Assembly: GCF_008364795.1 (NCBI RefSeq)
Contig: NZ_VTTM01000009.1
Coordinates: forward strand, 124,001 to 188,000
Source of the DNA: Azospirillum oryzae
GTDB lineage: Bacteria; Pseudomonadota; Alphaproteobacteria; Azospirillales; Azospirillaceae
DNA length: 64,000 nt
Direction of reading: 5' to 3'
Of the stretch, positions 1 to 9,092 are shown in pieces. Below the pieces are notes generated by a model, which saw only the letters and a program-made list of their open reading frames with translations, had not been told where the DNA came from and did no database searches. Each line of letters begins with the position of its first letter. The first letter of the stretch is position 1. A program made the translations under genes and the position numbers.

Positions 1-977
1 AGGCGGGGGGTTTCGGGGGCGATGTCCTGGGTCAGGGTCAGCCCGCCTTCCTCCGCCCGTTCGGCGATCAGCAGAAGCGAGCTTTCCACGGCGTCGCGCA
101 CGTCCATCGGCTGCGGATGCATTTCCAACTTGCCGGCCTCGATCTTGGCAACATCCAGGATATCGCTGATGACCGCCAGCAGGTGCTGGCTCGACTTGCC
201 GATCACCTTGGCGTAGTCGAGGTATTTGGGATGGCCGAGCGGCCCGACGATCTCGCTCTCCATCATCGAGGAAAAGCCGATGATGGCGTTCAGCGGCGTG
301 CGCAGCTCGTGACTCATGTTGGCGAGGAACTCGCTCTTGGCGCGGTTGGCGAGTTCGGCCTGTTCCTTTGCCTGGATCAGCGCCTGTTCGGCGCGGCGAC
401 GTTCCTGGATCTCCTGCATCAAAGCGCGGGTACGCTCGGCCACCCGCATCTCCAGCTCGTCGCGGGCCTGACGCAGAGCCAGTTCCGCCCGCTTGCGGCG
501 TGTGATGTCCTGGCCGACGCAGAGGATGCCCGCCGGCGCGCCGTCGGCCTCCGGCAGCCGGTTCAGGTTCCACAGAAGCACACGCTCGCTCATGCAGTCC
601 TGCTCGCGCAGGGCCTGCTCGAAGTTGCGGACCTCCATTCCCTCGGCGGCGACCTTGAGCTGGGCGGCGAAGGCGCCGGTCGGCTGCTCCCCCATCATCT
701 CGGTCCAGGGGCGGCCGATGGCGGTGCCGGGCTCCAGCCCGAAGGCGCGTTCGGCATCACGGTTGGCCTCCAGCACACGGCCATCGTCTCCCAGCACCAG
801 GATGATGCTGGCCGCCGTGCGCAGCAGGGAGCGGAAGCGCGCCTCCCCTGCCCGCGCCTCGCTCTGGCGCAATGCGGCTTCCAACTCGGCGATGCGCCGT
901 TCCAGCCGGCGGATGGTGTCGGCCGGGCCGCCTCCCGGCGACGGGGCCGGGTCGGCGAAGAAGATCGGATCGGTCAC
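1..977 (-). CDS. PAS-domain sensor histidine kinase, 3' end outside window
   Basis: Only the N-terminal 325 or so residues are in the window; the ATPase domain lies beyond base 1. A GTG at 977 overlaps the TGA of the upstream DUF2336 gene as GTGA, which fixes the start. The order is a short coiled coil (about 20-45), a PAS domain (about 45-165), a second coiled coil, then a HisKA dimerisation domain with the H-box MSHELRTPLN and the phospho-accepting His near residue 223. No membrane segment is visible, so it is probably cytoplasmic. By family it autophosphorylates on His and passes the phosphate to a response regulator; signal and partner are unknown. It is translationally coupled to the DUF2336 gene. 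Confidence 0.9.
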   Translation of the reverse strand, partial: MTDPIFFADPAPSPGGGPADTIRRLERRIAELEAALRQSEARAGEARFRSLLRTAASIILVLGDDGRVLEANRDAERAFGLEPGTAIGRPWTEMMGEQPTGAFAAQLKVAAEGMEVRNFEQALREQDCMSERVLLWNLNRLPEADGAPAGILCVGQDITRRKRAELALRQARDELEMRVAERTRALMQEIQERRRAEQALIQAKEQAELANRAKSEFLANMSHELRTPLNAIIGFSSMMESEIVGPLGHPKYLDYAKVIGKSSQHLLAVISDILDVAKIEAGKLEMHPQPMDVRDAVESSLLLIAERAEEGGLTLTQDIAPETPR

Positions 978-2110
978 GCCGCGGCGTTTTCCGGCTGCAT
1001 CATGTCGCCCAGCTTCGCCAGCAGGAACTCCAGATCCTCCGGCGCCAGATCCTCGTACTGGGTCAGGATGCGCTCGATGACGCGGCGGCGGTGGCGCTCG
1101 CGGTCGCCGGGTTCGCCGTCATAGGGGGTCTCCTTCAGCACGTCGATCGCGATGCGGCAGGCCGGCAGCAGGGCCGGCGGCAGCTTTGCCTTGTCATACA
1201 GCGACTTCAGCCCCAGCCGTCCGGCATCATGGATCAGCAGCCGGGCGTTGGTCAGCGGCACGTTCGCCATGCGCGACATCGCCATCTCGAAGAAGGCGAT
1301 GTCGCCGGTGCACAGCGAGCGGACCAGCAGCGACGGCGTCAGGCGGCCGGTACGGGCAAGCTGGGTGACCAGCCGGTCCAGCGCCCCTTCGTCGCTCTCC
1401 CCGGTGAACAGGGCGACGGTCGCCCGTTCACGGCTTTGCAGGATCAGCTCCGACGCGACCTTCGACGGCAGTTCGTGGTGCGAGACCAGATGCTGGCGCA
1501 GCCGTTCCGACACGACGGCGACCAGACGCTCGGCGATGGTGATCGGCAGCTTCGAACGGTGGACCAGCGGATCCTGCACCGCCTCGCTGGCGCCGAAGCG
1601 GTCGATGACGCGGCCCAGGCTCTGCTCGCCAAGCTCCGCCCCCTCGTTGGCGACCAGTGCCGCGACCGCGTGTTCGGAACCGCTTTCGATCAGCGCGTCG
1701 GCGACCACGGCCGGCACGGTCGGGCGTTGGGCGATGGCGGTGCTCTTTGCCTCCGCTCCCGTCCGCACGATCTCGACCAGATCGGCCGGTGTCAGCACGG
1801 TGGAGACGCTCAGCACCGGGATCGCCACCGCCTCCACATCGCGGGCCAGGGTCAGGGCGACGTCACGCGGCAGGGATGGGCTGGATTTCAGATTCTCGGC
1901 CAGGGTCTGACGGACGCGCAGGACCGTGTCCGTGACCATCACGCGGATGATGTCCTCCGCCAGCATGCGCTCCGACTGCGACAGCTCCGGGCTGTCGAAC
2001 TGCTGAGCCAGCTTGGCGGCCAGATCGGTCCGGCTGTTCGGCGACGGGTCGGCCAGAAGCCGCGCCACGTCCTGCTGGGTCAGATGACCCGACTTGAAAC
2101 CGTCACTCAT
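974..2110 (-). CDS. DUF2336 domain-containing protein
   Basis: A 378-residue all-helical protein resembling the DUF2336 family common in alphaproteobacteria. It begins MSDGFKSG and holds repeated helical segments such as PSLPRDVALTLARDVEAVA, which look like HEAT-type repeats. Function is not established. The ATG at 2110 was chosen over an in-frame start at 2197 because AGGAAGG lies about 12 bases upstream and the first 29 residues of the longer form look like untranslated leader. It overlaps the downstream histidine kinase by GTGA, so the two are probably made together. An inverted repeat with a near-CtrA site lies upstream at 2202-2238. Confidence 0.85.
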   Translation of the reverse strand: MSDGFKSGHLTQQDVARLLADPSPNSRTDLAAKLAQQFDSPELSQSERMLAEDIIRVMVTDTVLRVRQTLAENLKSSPSLPRDVALTLARDVEAVAIPVLSVSTVLTPADLVEIVRTGAEAKSTAIAQRPTVPAVVADALIESGSEHAVAALVANEGAELGEQSLGRVIDRFGASEAVQDPLVHRSKLPITIAERLVAVVSERLRQHLVSHHELPSKVASELILQSRERATVALFTGESDEGALDRLVTQLARTGRLTPSLLVRSLCTGDIAFFEMAMSRMANVPLTNARLLIHDAGRLGLKSLYDKAKLPPALLPACRIAIDVLKETPYDGEPGDRERHRRRVIERILTQYEDLAPEDLEFLLAKLGDMMQPENAAA

Positions 2111-2201
2111 GGGTCCCGGACCCTTCCTGCCCTGGTCCGTCTCCATATGGGTCGCGGACCGCAAAACCCGCGCGGATGTGGGCGGAGACTTGTCCACAAG
2201 G

Positions 2202-2238
2202 GTTAAGGATCTTCCGAAACGGTTGAACCTTCCTTAAC
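2202..2238. promoter_or_regulatory. Inverted repeat with near-CtrA site upstream of DUF2336 gene
   Basis: GTTAAGGA at 2202-2209 is the exact reverse complement of TCCTTAAC at 2231-2238. The right part also reads TTGA-N7-TTAAC (2223-2238), one base away from the alphaproteobacterial CtrA pattern TTAA-N7-TTAA. It lies about 90-130 bases upstream of the DUF2336 start. It may be an operator or a hairpin; binding is inference. Confidence 0.4.
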
Positions 2239-2295
2239 GCCCCGCGGTCATAAGCCCATGGCCTTTGGCCATAAGTCCATGGGAGGAGGAGCCGC

Positions 2296-3060
2296 TCACG
2301 GCATTCCGACGAAGCTGGGCGGCTCCGGCAGGATGGACCGGCGTCGCCGTGCCCCGCGCAGATGCAGCGTCACCTCGGCGATCTGCTGCTCCACCGAGAT
2401 ATGGCGCTGCGAGGCGACCTCCAGCCCGCGGTCCTCGTAGACGTAGGCGTCGGGATGGCTCTCCGCCCAGCGCTGGATGGCGGCATCGCGGTCGCGCAGC
2501 AATTCGACGATGGTCGGGCGGAACAGCCGCGTCATCGCGGTGATCCAGCGGTTGGCCGGCCAGGACGGCCGGGCATGATCGACCTCGAAGGAATCGAGCA
2601 TGGCGATCACGTCGTCGGCCTTGTACCAGGTCTCCCCGGTCACCCAGCGGTTGGTGGTGAACAGCCGCACCGGCTGGCCGGCCACGTCCATGGCGATGCC
2701 GATCAGGTGGGACAGAGCGTCGTTGTCGTTGTCCGGCGTCACGAAATCGGCCAACGGCGCCGGCCGCAGCCCCGGCGGCATGCCGTGCGGGCGCAGGAAG
2801 GTGTGGAAATGCCCATGCTCGCCATTGGGCCGTTCGCCTTCCGGATGGCAGTGATAGTAATACTGGGCATGGAACTCGGCGTCGTAAACATCGCCGGGCG
2901 GATAGTGCTTCCACTCGTACAGCGTGCCGTGACCGCGCAGAAGCTCACCCACCACCGTGTCGCCGGTCTTGGCCAGGACGCGCTGGCACAGGCGAACCTC
3001 GCGTCCCGCCTCGGCCATCGCCTCCAACTCTTCGCGGGACACTTCCGACAAATCCGTCAT
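2296..3060 (-). CDS. His-rich conserved hypothetical protein (possibly DUF6969-like)
   Basis: A 254-residue soluble protein without signal peptide or membrane segment. The start MTDLSEVS at 3060 is preferred because the 39 residues before it in the longer frame read like leader. The striking feature is a histidine cluster at about residues 70-86, with His at 70, 72, 82, 84 and 86, followed by a conserved-looking middle containing NRWVTGETWYKADDV and a C-terminal helical region. The spacing of histidines suggests a metal site, but no known catalytic motif was recognised. It may belong to the family annotated DUF6969; that assignment is from memory and weak. It stands alone between the DUF2336 gene and the Mla operon on the same strand. 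Confidence 0.75.
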   Translation of the reverse strand: MTDLSEVSREELEAMAEAGREVRLCQRVLAKTGDTVVGELLRGHGTLYEWKHYPPGDVYDAEFHAQYYYHCHPEGERPNGEHGHFHTFLRPHGMPPGLRPAPLADFVTPDNDNDALSHLIGIAMDVAGQPVRLFTTNRWVTGETWYKADDVIAMLDSFEVDHARPSWPANRWITAMTRLFRPTIVELLRDRDAAIQRWAESHPDAYVYEDRGLEVASQRHISVEQQIAEVTLHLRGARRRRSILPEPPSFVGMP

Positions 3061-3187
3061 CGCCCGATCCTGCGCTGCGCGAACACCCCTATTACGTACG
3101 CGGCTATGCGGGCATGGCAAGGTCTTTTCGATTGCCGCACCTGCGGTTGCAGCACCGCTTGCGCTCAGGCGGTCCACGGCCGCCCGA

Positions 3188-3844
3188 TCAACTGCCGGAA
3201 GGGTGGAAACGCTGCGACAGCGACCAGGTCACCAATTCCCCGGTGACCCTGCCCAGCGCCTCGTCGAATGCGGCGATCACGTCGGTGAAGGAGCGTCCGC
3301 GCACCGGTGCCGACGCCTCGAAAGTCTCGCCGGCCTCGATGGTCCGGCGCGGCATGGCGACCAGCTTGGCCGACAGACGCACATGCACCCGGTCGGGCAT
3401 GGCGGCACCCGGCGTGGCGTATTCGGCCTGGAAATCGCGCAATTCCGACTTCAGCACATAGTCGGAACGCAAGCCCACCGTGTCGCGCCCGACCGAGACG
3501 ATGCGACCGCTGTCTTCGAAGGTCTGGACGATCAGCCCCTGCACCATGTTCGGCGCCCGGTCGGCCCAGGACACGTCGGCGAAATAATCGAGCGAGGTCG
3601 GCGTGCGGGCCAGGGCGATGCGCGGCGTATCGATCCCCGCCGCAGCCGACGGCGTCTCCACCAGCAATTGCCAGTCGGCCTTGGGGCCGGGGGCGACGGT
3701 GGCCCGCGGGGTCAGGGTATAGAGATGCGGCGCCGTCGGGTTCAGCGTCGAACAGGCGGCCAGCCCCAGCAGCAGGGCCGCGCCCAGCATCCTGCGCACG
3801 ACAGTCCCTGCCGATCCGCCTCGCTCCATCCTCGCAAGCCTCAT
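3188..3844 (-). CDS. ABC-type transport auxiliary lipoprotein of the Mla/Pqi type
   Basis: A 218-residue lipoprotein with an N-terminal hydrophobic helix and lipobox LAAC, giving lipidated Cys31. The body matches the ABC-type transport auxiliary lipoprotein family (PqiC-like), including the RSDYVLKSELRDF segment before a conserved beta strand. Family role: periplasmic or outer-membrane partner of an MCE-type lipid transporter. The ATG at 3844 overlaps the stop of the MlaD-like gene as ATGA, so it is the last gene of the operon permease-ATPase-MCE-lipoprotein. A start six codons later (MERGG) is possible and leaves the lipobox intact. Confidence 0.85.
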   Translation of the reverse strand: MRLARMERGGSAGTVVRRMLGAALLLGLAACSTLNPTAPHLYTLTPRATVAPGPKADWQLLVETPSAAAGIDTPRIALARTPTSLDYFADVSWADRAPNMVQGLIVQTFEDSGRIVSVGRDTVGLRSDYVLKSELRDFQAEYATPGAAMPDRVHVRLSAKLVAMPRRTIEAGETFEASAPVRGRSFTDVIAAFDEALGRVTGELVTWSLSQRFHPSGS

Positions 3845-4800
3845 TTCCCACGCACCTCCACGCCCTGCCGCGTCCCGCCGAAAAGGAAGTTCGACGGGTC
3901 GTTCTCGATCCGCGTGACCACCCGGGACAGCTGGCCCGAGAGATCGCGCAGCTGGGTGATCAGCAGCGTCAGTTCATACAGTCCCGTGGCGGTAAAGTCG
4001 CGCACCGGCTCGCGATTTTCGGCGACGAGGCCGTTCAGCGTGTCGGAGGTGCGTTTCAGCGACCGCAGCAGCTCGCGCGCCTCGCCACCCAGCTGCTTGG
4101 CGGTGCCGTCCACCGTCGCCAGCGTATCGTGCGTCTGGGCCAGCGTGCGGTCAAGCTGTGGCCCGACCGCCTCGAACCCGTTCAGCGTCCGCCGCGCCTG
4201 GGTCATGGTTTCCTCCAGACCGGCGCTGGCGCGGGCAAGCTCGGCGCTGATGGTGCGGGCATTGGCCAGGATGTCGCCGATCGCCTTCTGGTTCTCACCG
4301 TTCAGCATCTCGCCAAGCTTGGTGATGACCTCCAGCGAGCGGTTGACCAGCTGCGGTGCGCTGTCCACCACCGCGGTCAGCGAACTGGGCCGAGACGGAA
4401 TGGTCAGCACCCCGTCGGCATCGGTGGCGGTCAGCCGCTTGCCCCCCATCGCCCCGCCGGAAATTTGGACATAGGCGCCGCCGGTGATCCCCTGCACCTC
4501 CAGCGAGGCGATGGAATCGGACATGATCGGCGTGCCGTTCTGCACCTCGATCGTCACCCGCACCCGCGTCACGTTGTCGGGGTCGAGCCGGATGTCCGAC
4601 ACGGTGCCCACCGGCACGCCGCGGTAGCGCACCGGGCTTCCCTGCTGCAACCCGGTGACGGAGCCGGTGAAATAGATGCGGTAGGTCTCGCGCGTCTCGT
4701 CCAGCTGGACCTTGGCGATCCAGGCGGTGAAGACCAGCAGGCCGGCGACCAGCGCCAGCACGAAGCTGCCGACCAGGATATAGCTGGCGCGGGTTTCCAT
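3841..4800 (-). CDS. mlaD: MlaD/MCE-domain lipid-binding protein
   Basis: A 319-residue MCE protein. One membrane anchor lies at about residues 8-28, then an MCE domain (about 38-115) containing GSPVRYRGVPVGTVSDIRL, the usual MlaD core strand. The C-terminal two thirds is a long helical, coiled-coil-like region, longer than in E. coli MlaD, as in PqiB/Mce-like proteins that bridge the periplasm. By family it forms a hexameric ring that passes phospholipids between the membrane-bound permease and a partner. It follows the ATPase gene after 9 bases and overlaps the lipoprotein gene. Confidence 0.9.
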   Translation of the reverse strand: METRASYILVGSFVLALVAGLLVFTAWIAKVQLDETRETYRIYFTGSVTGLQQGSPVRYRGVPVGTVSDIRLDPDNVTRVRVTIEVQNGTPIMSDSIASLEVQGITGGAYVQISGGAMGGKRLTATDADGVLTIPSRPSSLTAVVDSAPQLVNRSLEVITKLGEMLNGENQKAIGDILANARTISAELARASAGLEETMTQARRTLNGFEAVGPQLDRTLAQTHDTLATVDGTAKQLGGEARELLRSLKRTSDTLNGLVAENREPVRDFTATGLYELTLLITQLRDLSGQLSRVVTRIENDPSNFLFGGTRQGVEVRGK

Positions 4801-4809
4801 GACGTGCCC

Positions 4810-5607
4810 CTACCCTTTCGCAAGCTGGCGAGCGTCATTGCGCTCTTTCGCGTCGAGGGCCGCGCGGCCGCGCGGTCCGTGGAAATAATCGTGGATCCAC
4901 GGGTGTGGATCGGCCAGATGCTGGGCCAGGGTCCCCACCCGGATCTTCTTGTCGACCAGCACGGCGATGCGGTCGCAGATCGAGGTCAGGCTGTCCAGAT
5001 CGTGGGTGACCATGAAGACGGTCAGCCCCAGGCTGCGTTGCAAGCTCTGGATCAGCGTGTCGAAGGCGGCGGCGCCGATGGGATCGAGACCGGCGGTCGG
5101 TTCGTCCAGGAACAGGATGTCAGGGTCGAGCGCCAGCGCGCGGGCCAGACCGGCGCGCTTGATCATGCCGCCCGACAGCTGGGCCGGATGCTTGGTGCCG
5201 GCATCGGGCGGCAAGCCGGCCATGGCGATCTTCACCCGGGCCACCTCCGCGATCAGCGCCGGGGGCAGGTCGGTGTGCTCCTTCAGCGGCAGCATCACAT
5301 TCTCCGCCACCGTCATGGAGCTGAACAGGGCGCCGTTCTGGAACAGCACGCCGGTGCGGGCCTGCAGAGCCGTGCGCTCCGCCCGGTCCAGTTCGGCGGT
5401 GTCGTGGCCCAGCAGCTCGATCCGCCCGGCGGCGGGCTCGATCAGCCCGAGGATCTCCTTCAGCAGCACCGACTTGCCGGTGCCAGAGCCGCCGACGACG
5501 CCCAGCACCTCCCCCCGCTCGACGTCGAGGTCGAGGCCGTCATGGACGGTCTGCGGGCCGAAGCGGGTGACCAGTCCACGCACGCGGATGACGGGAGCGC
5601 CGGCCAT
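4810..5607 (-). CDS. mlaF: MlaF-type ABC transporter ATP-binding protein
   Basis: A 265-residue ATPase with intact Walker A GGSGTGKS (39-46), signature LSGGM (144-148) and Walker B ILFLDEP (164-170), followed by the THDLDSL H-loop. Similarity is to MlaF/Ttg2A, the ATPase driving MCE-type lipid transport at the inner membrane. The start at 5607 is set by the ATGA overlap with the permease stop; a longer in-frame form to 5745 runs inside the permease gene and is rejected. The C-terminal extension after the H-loop domain (DPHPWIHDYFHGPRGR) is typical of the family. Confidence 0.93.
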   Translation of the reverse strand: MAGAPVIRVRGLVTRFGPQTVHDGLDLDVERGEVLGVVGGSGTGKSVLLKEILGLIEPAAGRIELLGHDTAELDRAERTALQARTGVLFQNGALFSSMTVAENVMLPLKEHTDLPPALIAEVARVKIAMAGLPPDAGTKHPAQLSGGMIKRAGLARALALDPDILFLDEPTAGLDPIGAAAFDTLIQSLQRSLGLTVFMVTHDLDSLTSICDRIAVLVDKKIRVGTLAQHLADPHPWIHDYFHGPRGRAALDAKERNDARQLAKG

Positions 5608-6800
5608 CACACCCCCAGCATGGAGAAGAGGACGGAAAAGACCGCGTCGATGACGATCACCAGGAAGATGCCCTCCACCACCGCCTTGGTGGTCATGATG
5701 CCGACGCTCTCGGCGCTGCCGGAGACCTTCAGCCCCTCGTAACAACCGACCATGGCGATCACCAGGGCGAAGACCGGGGCCTTGATCAGGCCGGCGATCA
5801 CCGTGTTGATGCCGACCGCGCTGTGAAGCTGGCGGATGAACTGCCCGAAGGTGATGTCCAGCGTGGCATAGGCCATCACCGCCCCGCCGAACAGCCCCAT
5901 CACGTCGGCGTAGAAGGCCAGCAGCGGCAGGGTGATCATCAGCGCCAGCGCCCGCGGCACCACCAGCAGTTCCACCGGATCGAGACCCATGGTGCCGATG
6001 GCGTCGACCTCCTGGTTCACCTTCATGGTGCCGATCTGCGCGGTGAAGGCGGAGCCGGAGCGGCCGGCGACGATGATCGCCGTCATCAGGATGCCGATCT
6101 CGCGCAGGACGGAGATGCCCAGCAGGTTGACGACATACAGCTCCGCCCCGAAGCGTTTCAGCTGGTCCGCCCCCTGGAAAGCCAGCACAACGCCGATCAG
6201 GAAGGACAGCAGCCCCAGGATCGGCAGGGCGTTCAGCCCGGTCTGCTCGATGTGGAACAGGACGGAGGTCAGGCGCAGGCGCGACGGGCGCAGGATCAGC
6301 CGGGCGAAGGTGACGGTGACGAGACCGAGGAAACCGACGAGATCGAGGATTTCCTTAGCGGCGCTCACCGTCGTCTCGCCGGTGCGGACGATCATGTCGA
6401 GGATCGGGTGATGCTCGCGCTCGATCGGATGCGGCGGCGCCTTGCCTGCGTCGCGCACGGCATCGAACAGGGCGGCATGCTCCGGCCGCAGACCGACGAT
6501 CGCCACCGCATGTCCGTTGGCCCCCAGCCGCTCGGCCATCCGGTTCAGCAGATAGGCGCCGACGGTGTCGAGCGCCTCCACCCGCGCCATGTCGAGACGC
6601 ACCGCGGCACCCTCCTGGGGTTTCGGAGCGCGGTCGAGCGCATCGGACGCTGCGGTGGCAGCATCCAGGGTCCAGCGCCCGGCGGCGCCGATCCGCCACC
6701 CGCCGTCCTCCGGTCCGGCATCGATCCGGATCTCGTCCGCCGCCCCATCCGTCGCCAAAGTCCCAGCCACAGGCTCCGCCGCACGCCTCCGCACATCCAC
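5607..6800 (-). CDS. mlaE: MlaE-family permease with N-terminal STAS domain
   Basis: A 397-residue protein fusing a STAS-like domain (about 20-115, with RLDMARVEALDTVGAYLL) to an MlaE permease with five or six membrane helices from about residue 150. The permease core has REIGILMTAIIVAGRSGSA and the conserved EVDAIGTMGLDPVE loop. In E. coli the STAS protein MlaB is separate; in many alphaproteobacteria it is fused as here. It is the first gene of the operon. The start at 6800 is a GTG with no clear ribosome site, so the exact N terminus is uncertain, but the STAS domain requires a start near this point. Confidence 0.9.
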   Translation of the reverse strand: MDVRRRAAEPVAGTLATDGAADEIRIDAGPEDGGWRIGAAGRWTLDAATAASDALDRAPKPQEGAAVRLDMARVEALDTVGAYLLNRMAERLGANGHAVAIVGLRPEHAALFDAVRDAGKAPPHPIEREHHPILDMIVRTGETTVSAAKEILDLVGFLGLVTVTFARLILRPSRLRLTSVLFHIEQTGLNALPILGLLSFLIGVVLAFQGADQLKRFGAELYVVNLLGISVLREIGILMTAIIVAGRSGSAFTAQIGTMKVNQEVDAIGTMGLDPVELLVVPRALALMITLPLLAFYADVMGLFGGAVMAYATLDITFGQFIRQLHSAVGINTVIAGLIKAPVFALVIAMVGCYEGLKVSGSAESVGIMTTKAVVEGIFLVIVIDAVFSVLFSMLGV

Positions 6801-6987
6801 CGGTACGTGGCCGGTGCGCCTGGAACGTGGCTGAGCATCGCCGGATGGTCAACCCCATGCGGTAAAATGGCGGCACCGCCAAAGCGTCCATTCCCGTCTT
6901 TGCGCCGGGGTGGGCAACCGCTAGAGTGCCCGGCGGCAGACCGGGCCGTTTATGCCGGCACATGATTTATTGCGGAAACGACCTCCG

Positions 6988-7503
6988 ATGAACCTGAAAG
7001 ACCATATCCGCGGCATTCCGGATTTTCCCAAGCCCGGCATCCTGTTCTACGATGTCTCGCCGCTGCTGGCGAACGGCGCCGCCTGGAAGGCCGCCATCGA
7101 CGAGCTGGCCGAGGCGGTGCACCCGCACAAGCCGGATCTGCTGGTCGGAATCGAATCGCGCGGTTTCCTGGTCGCCGCCCCGCTGGCGCTGGCGCTGGGC
7201 ATCGGCTTCATCATGGTGCGCAAGCACGGCAAGCTGCCGGGCGACAAGATCGCCCATTCCTATGACCTGGAATACGGCACCGACACCATCGAGGTGCAGT
7301 CCGACGCCGTGAAGCCCGGCCAGCGCGTCGTGGTGCTGGACGATCTGCTGGCGACCGGCGGCACCATGGCCGCCGCCATCAATCTGCTGCGTCAGGTCGG
7401 CGCCGACGTCCGCGCCGCCGCCTTCCTTGTGGAATTGACCTTCCTGAATGGCCGCGACCGCATCGACGTACCCAGCATCTCGCTGACGGCGTATGACGAG
7501 TAA
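6988..7503 (+). CDS. apt: Adenine phosphoribosyltransferase
   Basis: 171 residues, the usual length for Apt. The PRPP-binding loop VVVLDDLLATGGT spans residues 114-126, and GIESRGFLVAAPLA matches the conserved region near the active site. It converts adenine and PRPP to AMP and pyrophosphate in purine salvage. The start MNLKDHIRGIPDFPK at 6988 is the family-typical N terminus; a longer form from 6952 adds 12 residues not seen in the family. It is divergent from the Mla operon and convergent with the DoxX gene, which ends 3 bases after its stop. Confidence 0.95.
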   Translation: MNLKDHIRGIPDFPKPGILFYDVSPLLANGAAWKAAIDELAEAVHPHKPDLLVGIESRGFLVAAPLALALGIGFIMVRKHGKLPGDKIAHSYDLEYGTDTIEVQSDAVKPGQRVVVLDDLLATGGTMAAAINLLRQVGADVRAAAFLVELTFLNGRDRIDVPSISLTAYDE

Positions 7504-7505
7504 GA

Positions 7506-7952
7506 TCAGCGCCGGGCGCGCCAGCCATCGACGCTGAACCGCCCGGCCCCCGACGCCACCAGTGACAGGAAGCCGCCGATGATGGCGAGGTTCTTCATGA
7601 ACTGGATCTGCTGCATCTTCATGGCGTCGGGCGCCGCGTCCCAATAGCGGTGGGCGATCAGGGTCGCGGCGACGGTGAAGGCCGCGACCGCCAGCGCCGC
7701 CAGCCGGGTCCAGGCGCCCAGCACGATGGCAAGCCCGCCGAGCGCCTCGACCAGCGCGCCAACGGGGGCGACGATCGTGGCCATCGGCACGCCCTGGCTC
7801 TCCATCCCGGCGATGAAGCCGCCGAGCGCCATCAGCTTGCCGAAGCCGCTCTGCACGAAGATGGCGCCCAGCAGCACGCGGGCGGCCAGCAGCAGGGCAT
7901 CCTGCCAGGAGGTGGCGGCGCCGGTCTCGTAGGCGGTGGCATGGTTCGTCAT
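7506..7952 (-). CDS. DoxX family membrane protein
   Basis: A 148-residue inner-membrane protein with four hydrophobic helices. The first holds LLAARVLLGAIFVQSGFGKL, the DoxX hallmark; PVGALVEALGGLAIVLGAWTR and HRYWDAAP also fit the family. The biochemical role of such proteins is not settled; some link to quinone or thiosulfate metabolism or oxidative stress. The ATG at 7952 is preferred to one six codons upstream because GGAAAGGGA lies at a suitable distance. It is apparently monocistronic and convergent with apt. Confidence 0.88.
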   Translation of the reverse strand: MTNHATAYETGAATSWQDALLLAARVLLGAIFVQSGFGKLMALGGFIAGMESQGVPMATIVAPVGALVEALGGLAIVLGAWTRLAALAVAAFTVAATLIAHRYWDAAPDAMKMQQIQFMKNLAIIGGFLSLVASGAGRFSVDGWRARR

Positions 7953-8025
7953 CGCTTGTCCCTTTCCCAATGGCTTTGGAAAGGGACGGCGGCGGGACGG
8001 CGGTTATTCCATGAAAAATGCGGGA

Positions 8026-9021
8026 TCAGGCGGTCCTCCACAGGCTGATGATCATGACGCCGGCCACCGTCAGGGCGGCGCCGGCCAACTGCAGCCAGCC
8101 CATCGGCTCGGCCAGCGCCAGATAGCCGAAGACGGCGGCGGCGACCGGGCCGATGGCGCCGCTCAGCGCCACCAGATTGGGACCGACCCGCCGCAGCGCC
8201 TCCGCCGTCATCAGCACCGGCAGCACGGTGCAGACGACCGCCATCACCACCGACAGACCGAAGACCGCCGGCGCCAGGTCGAGCGCCGACAGGGGACGCA
8301 GCACCAGGAACTGCAGGATGCAGCAGAGGCAGGCCGCCGTCATCGCATAGGCGGTGAAGCGCATCGAGCCGATCCGCTGCACCACCCGGCTGCTGCCGAC
8401 CAGATAGATCGAATAGAGGAAGGCCCCCATGAAGACCAATCCCGCCCCGGTCATGAAGTCGGGATGGCCGGTTCCGATCTCCGACCACACCACCAGGGCG
8501 ACGCCGGCGTAGGAAACCACCAGCGCCACCACCTCGCGCAGGCCGATGCGCTTGCCGAGGAACAGGGCGGACAGGACCACGACGATGGTCGGGTAGAGGA
8601 ACAGCAGCAACCGCCCCATCCCGGCCGAGACATAGCGCAAGCCCAGGAAATCGCAGAAGCTGGCGGCGTAATAGCCGGTGATCCCGAGCGCCACGGTCAG
8701 GGCGAGGTCGCGTCCGGCGATCGGCGCATACTCTCCTTTCCTGGCTCCCTTCTTCACCCCCGACCACAGCGCCATGCCCAGGAAGAAGGGCAGCGCGAAG
8801 ACCATGCGCAGCATGATCAGGGTGACCGGATCGACGTTGTAGCGGTAGGCCAGCTTGATGATGACCGGCCGCAGCGAAAAGGCGATCACCCCGGCGATGG
8901 CAAGGCCCAGCCCGACCAGGATCTGGACCGGCGGCAGGAACCGCGTCGCCGCGGCTTCGGAGGACAGGCTGGACTGGGACAAGGCGGCGTTTCCGGCGGC
9001 TGGAGAGGGACCGCCATTCAA
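8026..9021 (-). CDS. EamA/DMT-family transporter, non-ATG start
   Basis: About 331 residues with ten predicted membrane helices in two homologous halves of five, each an EamA domain; the second half ends with YLALAEPMGWLQLAGAALTV, the typical EamA terminal pair. Substrate cannot be told; DMT proteins export metabolites such as amino acids. No ATG lies in frame before the first helix: candidates are TTG at 9021 (GGGGA just upstream) and TTG at 8982. The frame stays open far upstream but that part does not look coding, because the hydratase gene lies there in another frame. The N terminus is therefore uncertain by about 13 residues. Confidence 0.85.
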   Translation of the reverse strand: MNGGPSPAAGNAALSQSSLSSEAAATRFLPPVQILVGLGLAIAGVIAFSLRPVIIKLAYRYNVDPVTLIMLRMVFALPFFLGMALWSGVKKGARKGEYAPIAGRDLALTVALGITGYYAASFCDFLGLRYVSAGMGRLLLFLYPTIVVVLSALFLGKRIGLREVVALVVSYAGVALVVWSEIGTGHPDFMTGAGLVFMGAFLYSIYLVGSSRVVQRIGSMRFTAYAMTAACLCCILQFLVLRPLSALDLAPAVFGLSVVMAVVCTVLPVLMTAEALRRVGPNLVALSGAIGPVAAAVFGYLALAEPMGWLQLAGAALTVAGVMIISLWRTA

Positions 9022-9092
9022 GCATCCCCGCTGCCGTTTGGCTTCAACCAAGGCGGCGGCCGGCCATGACCGCCGCCATACCCTGGATTGCG

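Noticed and set aside
4810..5745. Longer MlaF start at 5745
   Set aside because: The added 46 residues are read inside the permease gene in another frame; the ATGA overlap at 5607 is the expected start.
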